64,000 bases of DNA from Enterocloster alcoholdehydrogenati. Its GTDB lineage: Bacteria; Bacillota; Clostridia; Lachnospirales; Lachnospiraceae. The stretch lies in assembly GCF_013282095.1 (NCBI RefSeq), contig NZ_BLTJ01000006.1, positions 1 through 64,000 of the forward strand, written 5' to 3'. The notes under the pieces were generated by a model. That model saw nothing but the letters and a program-made list of their open reading frames with translations. It had not been told where the DNA came from and did no database searches. How positions within the stretch are numbered: the stretch's first letter is position 1; every line of letters starts with the position of its first letter. A program made the translations under genes and the position numbers. This document shows, piece after piece, positions 59,952 to 64,000 of the stretch.

Positions 59952-60755
59952 ATGACAGCGGTACAGAGAGGGCATATTGTAGTAACCGACGCCCATGCTC
60001 ATACAGGTACAAAAGAGGAGACGCGGGAACGGATTCGGGATGGGATCATGACCATGATATGCGCAGGGGAGCCAGAGGATGCAAAACGACTGGATGAGAT
60101 TTTAAAATGGCCTGGAGCCATACAGGCGCTTATTCCTGCGGCGGGCCTTCATCCCTGGAACAGCGGGAAGGCCTCTGTGGAGGACATGATGCCGTTTATG
60201 GAAAAATATCCGGTGATCGGTGAGATCGGTATGGACACACTCTGGTGCGATGTGCCTGTGAAGGTTCAGAGGGAGGCATTTGAACGCCAGCTGGCCTTTG
60301 CCATGGAGCAGAAAAAGCCGGCGGTACTCCACACGAAGGCACAGGAAAAGGAAATCGCCCGGATTCTTAGAGACTATCCGAACCGCTATCTGGTGCACTG
60401 GTATTCCTGCAGCCGCTTTCTGGATGAATATCTGGAGCAGGACTGCTATGTGTCCATCGGGCCGGATGTAGTCTGGAACCCGGCTGTACAGGAGGCGGCC
60501 CGGAGAGTTCCAAAGAACCGGATCCTGGCGGAAACGGACGGTTTGGGGGCGGTGGAATGGGCACTTAAAGAGGGAGAGAAAATGGGAATAAAAAATACGC
60601 TGCCGTCTGCCGCCCCGGTGCGCCCGGTGGGAGCCTCCCTGGAACAGACGATAAAATGTTCAGCCGGTTTGCGGGGAATGGATCCGGCTGACCTGGCCAT
60701 CAGGATTCGTGAAAATATGATCCGGTTCCTCTCGAATGGCATCGCCTCTTCCTGA
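59952..60755 (+). CDS. TatD-family metal-dependent hydrolase
   Basis: 267 residues. TIM-barrel hydrolase with metal ligands TDAHAHTG (His-x-His near residue 15), GEIGMDTLWC (Glu), VLHTKAQ (His), LVHWYSCSRF (His) and LAETDGLGAVEW (Asp). TatD proteins are DNases or D-tyrosyl-tRNA-linked hydrolases; some TatD-like genes accompany thiamine clusters, where a hydrolase of thiamine-breakdown products would fit. That link is inference. AGGAGAGGAGATGGGAG upstream. Confidence 0.9.
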   Translation: MTAVQRGHIVVTDAHAHTGTKEETRERIRDGIMTMICAGEPEDAKRLDEILKWPGAIQALIPAAGLHPWNSGKASVEDMMPFMEKYPVIGEIGMDTLWCDVPVKVQREAFERQLAFAMEQKKPAVLHTKAQEKEIARILRDYPNRYLVHWYSCSRFLDEYLEQDCYVSIGPDVVWNPAVQEAARRVPKNRILAETDGLGAVEWALKEGEKMGIKNTLPSAAPVRPVGASLEQTIKCSAGLRGMDPADLAIRIRENMIRFLSNGIASS

Positions 60756-60794
60756 ATTACTGCCAATACACATCATATATCAGGGGAAATAAAG

Positions 60795-62006
60795 ATGTTT
60801 CATTTATTATTAGCCATTATTTATCTTGCATTCATCAGTCTGGGGCTTCCTGATTCCCTGCTGGGCTCTGCGTGGCCCTCCATGTATCATGAGCTTTCTG
60901 TTCCCGTTTCTTATTCCGGCATCATTTTTATGATCATCGCCTGCGGTACGATTATTTCCAGTCTGCTGAGCGATCGGCTGACAAAAAAGTTTGGAACGGG
61001 AAGAGTAACCGCATTCAGCGTCCTGATGACAGCAGCCGCGCTTCTGGGATTTTCGGTAAGCGATTCATACCTTGAACTGTGCCTGTGGGCTATTCCCTAT
61101 GGATTGGGGGCAGGCAGTGTGGATGCTTCTTTAAATAACTATGTTGCCCTGCACTATGCCAGCCGTCACATGAGCTGGCTGCATTGTATGTGGGGGATAG
61201 GGGCCACTTTAGGGCCTTATATTATGGGACAGATGCTGTCCGGCGGAGAAAGCTGGACCAGGGGATACCGGCTGATAGCCCTGCTTCAGGCTGCTCTTAC
61301 GGCAGTGCTGTTTTTTAGTATCCCTCTGTGGAATCGGGGAGACAGAGGCAAGGACAGCCGGCAGGCTGTGTTAGACAGTGAGGAGGCAGAGGCCAATGTA
61401 CAGCTTTCCATAGCGGAAATCCTTCATATCCCGGGTGCAAAGGAAATTATGACTGCATTTTTCTGCTACAGTGCGCTGGAGCAGACGGTAAGCCTGTGGG
61501 CCAGCAGCTATCTGGTTCTGCACCATGGTCTGCCTGCCGAGACAGCTGCAGGCTTTGCAGGACTGTTTTTTATCGGGATTACAGCAGGAAGATTTGCCAG
61601 CGGCTTTTTAACCATTAGATTCAATGATTCCCAGATGATTCGCATGGGAACTGTCCTGATTTTGGCGGGAGCGGCAGCGTTTCTTCTTCCTCTGGGAACT
61701 GGAACCGCACGTTTGGGACTGGTTTTAACAGGCCTTGGCTGTGCGCCAGTGTATCCATCTATTATCCACTCTACCCCGGCTAACTTTGGAGCAGAACGTT
61801 CGCAGGCCATGATCGGTGTCCAGATGGCCTCGGCCTATATAGGCACCTGTCTTATGCCCCCGCTTTTCGGGCTGATCGCCAACCACATAAGCCCGGCCTT
61901 ATTTCCGCCGTATCTTCTTGCCATACTGGCTTTAATGGCATGGATGTATGAGAGGATGCTGTCACAGGTGCAGCGCTCCCGGTGCAAAGCAACGGACTGC
62001 AGATGA
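60795..62006 (+). CDS. Major facilitator superfamily transporter
   Basis: 403 residues, 12 helices. The A-like motif GIIFMIIACGTIISSLLSDR then LTKKFGTGRVTAFS sits after helix 2; GLGAGSVDASLNNYVALHYA is helix 4-5. The family resembles FucP/YfkF-type MFS proteins of Firmicutes. Basic C-terminus. Substrate unknown. AGGGGAAA ribosome site. The 231-base gap to the next gene holds no feature I can name apart from that gene's AAAGGAGG ribosome site. Confidence 0.9.
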   Translation: MFHLLLAIIYLAFISLGLPDSLLGSAWPSMYHELSVPVSYSGIIFMIIACGTIISSLLSDRLTKKFGTGRVTAFSVLMTAAALLGFSVSDSYLELCLWAIPYGLGAGSVDASLNNYVALHYASRHMSWLHCMWGIGATLGPYIMGQMLSGGESWTRGYRLIALLQAALTAVLFFSIPLWNRGDRGKDSRQAVLDSEEAEANVQLSIAEILHIPGAKEIMTAFFCYSALEQTVSLWASSYLVLHHGLPAETAAGFAGLFFIGITAGRFASGFLTIRFNDSQMIRMGTVLILAGAAAFLLPLGTGTARLGLVLTGLGCAPVYPSIIHSTPANFGAERSQAMIGVQMASAYIGTCLMPPLFGLIANHISPALFPPYLLAILALMAWMYERMLSQVQRSRCKATDCR

Positions 62007-62237
62007 AAATGCCGAAAACTGCAATTTCCGGTTTACAATCCGATCTCCTGATAGTATAATGATTTCCGGGAATGAAGTTCTCCCTTGGGAATGATACCCC
62101 TAAACCGCTTACTAGGCTGATGACTTCTGTGATTACACCGTCGCAGAAGAACACCAGCTTTTTTTGTGCATTTTCTTCGGCCTCGGTGAACCTCAACCGA
62201 TACGCACAAAATATTTACACTTAAAGGAGGAACATCC

Positions 62238-63494
62238 ATGCTTACGTCCCTTTCATTTATTTTCCTTGCAGGCCTGGCTCTGGCGGCTGTCTGCAAACGG
62301 CTTAAACTGCCCCGCATCATTGGTATGCTCATAACCGGTATCCTGCTGGGGTCTTATGTACTGAACCTTCTGGATCCATCCATTTTATCCATTTCCGCAG
62401 ACCTGCGGCAGATGGCTCTGATCATCATCCTTTTAAGGGCCGGCCTGTCTCTCGACCTGGCAGACCTTAAAAAAGTAGGCCGTCCCGCAGTCATGATGTC
62501 CTGTGTTCCGGCCAGCTTTGAAATACTGGGTTTTTTACTCCTTGCTCCCGTCATTCTTGGAATTACAAGGATGGATGCGGCGGTTATGGGCGCTGTTTTA
62601 GGCGCCGTCTCTCCAGCAGTAGTGATTCCGCGGATGGTGTAGCCTATGGATGAGGGATATGGTACGGATAAGAGCATCCCTCAGCTCATCATGGCCGGGG
62701 CCTCCTGCGACGACATTTTCGTTATTGTGCTGTTTTCCACATTTGTTGCCATGGCACAGGGAGGCACTGCCAATGGAATGGATTTTGTCAATATTCCAGT
62801 GTCCGTTCTTCTTGGAATAGCGTTGGGGGCAGCGGCGGGATATTGCATGAACCTCTTTTTTGAGGCGGCCTATGCCAGCGGGAATTATATAAGAAACAGC
62901 ATGAAGGCTGTTATTGTGCTGGGCGTATCATTTCTCCTTATGGCTGTGGAGACCTGGCTGAATGGCATTGTTTCTTTATCCGGCCTTCTGGCAGTTGTCA
63001 GCATGGCCTGTGTGCTGAACCGAAAGAGCCCGGCAGTTTCCAAACGGCTTTCAGAAAAATTTGGAAAACTGTGGATTGCCGCTGAGGTGCTGCTGTTTGT
63101 ACTGGTAGGCGCTGCGGTGGATATCCGCTATACTCTAAACGCCGGATTTCCGGCCGTGCTTATGATCCTGACGGCGCTGGTGTTCCGTTCCCTGGGTGTG
63201 TCTCTCTGCCTGGTGGGAACGGCCTTAAATCGAAAGGAGCGTCTGTTCTGCATCATTGCCTATCTTCCCAAGGCCACAGTTCAGGCTGCCATTGGCTCTG
63301 TTCCGCTGGCCCTGGGCCTGCCCTGCGGTCAGCTCGTTCTCTGTGTGGCTGTGCTTTCCATTCTCATAACAGCTCCTCTGGGCGCTGTGGGAATGGACCT
63401 GACCTTCCGTAAGCTGCTCAAAAAGGAAGAGCACAGCATGGCTGACAGACAGGAAGATTCAGCACCGCCATTTACCGGTAGTACGTCAGCATAA
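62238..63494 (+). pseudogene. Cation/proton antiporter interrupted by one amber codon
   Basis: 418 codons in one frame apart from TAG at 62640-62642 (codon 135). CPA-type antiporter with a run of helices: LTSLSFIFLAGLALAAVCKR, LRAGLSLDLADLKK (helix-break motif), GAVSPAVVIPRMV (then stop), PMDEGYGTDKSIPQLIMAG, ASCDDIFVIVLFSTF with the Asp-Asp transport motif, and LLAVVSMACVLNR. Relatives read MLKLMDEGYG at the stop, so a Lys or Gln codon to TAG is the simplest change. The second part starts with ATG four bases later (62646) but has no ribosome site. Either an inactivated gene, a suppressed one or a sequencing error. Overlaps the convergent DUF3810 gene by 23 bases. Confidence 0.85.
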
Positions 63495-64000
63495 GATCCA
63501 CCATCCGCCCATAGCTTTTGATCCCATCGGTCTGGCTGTGGGCTTTTAAATAGGTGTCGTTCATTTTGGCGGACGCCTCTGCCACTTTTCCTTTGAACCG
63601 ATCCCAGAAGGCGTTATTTTCCCCCAGATCCTGCACTGCCTGGGGATCTAACTGTCCATACAGTCTGCGATACCCGTCAAAATCCGCCTGGGCCAGGGCA
63701 TTTCCCGCGTATACCCAGCCAGTCAGATACCCACTGTAGCGAAAAGCCGTATCTTCCGACCCGATACAGGCCAGATAACCGATAAAATTGGCCTCATCCT
63801 CCCGCATATAGCCCTTTAGATGGGACAGCTCATGGCAAATGGTATGGGGAATATTGTAAAATGGTATTTCACGGTTATAGTTAGCCTCGATGGTAAAAGG
63901 CGAGTAGATTCCAGTCAGCTGCTGCACGGATAAGAGCCGGGAGTTGATCAAAGGCTTTGGAAACGGATACCAGCCTCCAAGCTGGGGAAATTCATTTCCA
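63472..64000 (-). CDS. DUF3810 putative zinc metallopeptidase, C-terminal part
   Basis: The frame stays open to the right edge (at least 176 codons; the N-terminus with its membrane helices is outside). HELSHLKGYMREDEANFIGY is the HExxH-type zinc site followed by the third ligand region. Family members are membrane proteases of Firmicutes with unknown substrates. The C-terminal KSYGRMVDLMLTYYR is typical. Convergent with the antiporter. Confidence 0.9.
   Translation of the reverse strand, partial: GNEFPQLGGWYPFPKPLINSRLLSVQQLTGIYSPFTIEANYNREIPFYNIPHTICHELSHLKGYMREDEANFIGYLACIGSEDTAFRYSGYLTGWVYAGNALAQADFDGYRRLYGQLDPQAVQDLGENNAFWDRFKGKVAEASAKMNDTYLKAHSQTDGIKSYGRMVDLMLTYYR

Noticed and set aside
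62640-62642. TAG as pyrrolysine in the antiporter
   Set aside because: No pyl genes are visible and the site is not a methylamine methyltransferase; a point mutation or sequencing error is far simpler.
1-64000. CRISPR arrays, rRNA, tRNA, prophage
   Set aside because: No regularly spaced direct repeats of CRISPR type, no cloverleaf or rRNA signatures, and no phage structural genes were found by eye.

Overview
The window looks like chromosome of an anaerobic, monoderm Firmicute of the Lachnospiraceae (Clostridium cluster XIVa, in the neighbourhood of Enterocloster or Lacrimispora). This is inferred from gene content and style: strong AGGAGG ribosome sites, a CIRCE-controlled clpB, ChW repeats, a DUF4250 gene, exported lipoproteins, type IV pilus genes without an outer-membrane secretin, and a TPP-riboswitch thiamine-precursor transporter. 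No rRNA, tRNA or CRISPR array was seen. From about 6.9 kb on the DNA is GC-balanced and densely coded. The first 5.4 kb is clearly AT-richer and looks acquired.

Region 1 (1-6874) is a mobile island. A restriction-modification operon on the minus strand runs HTH regulator, two paralogous HNH/zinc-type endonuclease subunits, cytosine-C5 methyltransferase. On its left it abuts the 5' end of an IS256-type element. On its right lie a gene fragment cut by an IS3-type element (orfB carries a stop) and a second IS256-type element (two frameshifts and a stop). The two IS256-type 5' ends face each other across the island.

Region 2 (7-16 kb) holds envelope and stress genes: a repeat-rich membrane-anchored protein with a structured leader, a small (p)ppGpp-hydrolase-like HD protein, a ChW-polysaccharide deacetylase, two exported proteins of unknown role, and clpB with a CIRCE operator over its promoter. 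Region 3 (16.2-24.6 kb) is a compact type IV pilus/type II-secretion-like locus: PilC, a PilM-PilN fusion, PilO-like, three minor pilins, a prepilin peptidase on the opposite strand, PilB and two further prepilins, with no retraction ATPase.

Region 4 (24.6-34 kb) carries phospholipid genes (cls, plsC), pheA, an AAA ATPase, and a polyphosphate pair (ppx, ppk1). Region 5 (34-44 kb) is a VanRS-like two-component system followed by a large exoprotein, an ABC-2 transporter and a YdjI/YdjG/YdjH-like membrane module, which I read as one envelope-response unit. Region 6 (44-54 kb) has hemolysin III, an RluA-type gene with a striking array of DnaA-box-like sequences inside its coding region, YoaK, an ABC-F protein, a Crp/Fnr-ferredoxin pair, an M18 aminopeptidase and a trigger-factor-like lipoprotein. 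Region 7 (54-64 kb) holds xpt, a HAD phosphatase, a metallophosphoesterase, the riboswitch-controlled thiamine-precursor ABC transporter, TatD, an MFS carrier, a cation/proton antiporter interrupted by one amber codon, and a DUF3810 protein running off the right edge.

The observations I would follow first are the helically phased DnaA-box array (45225-45512), the unassigned 155-nt structured leader (8215-8369), the two-subunit endonuclease island, and the alternative hairpins ahead of plsC.
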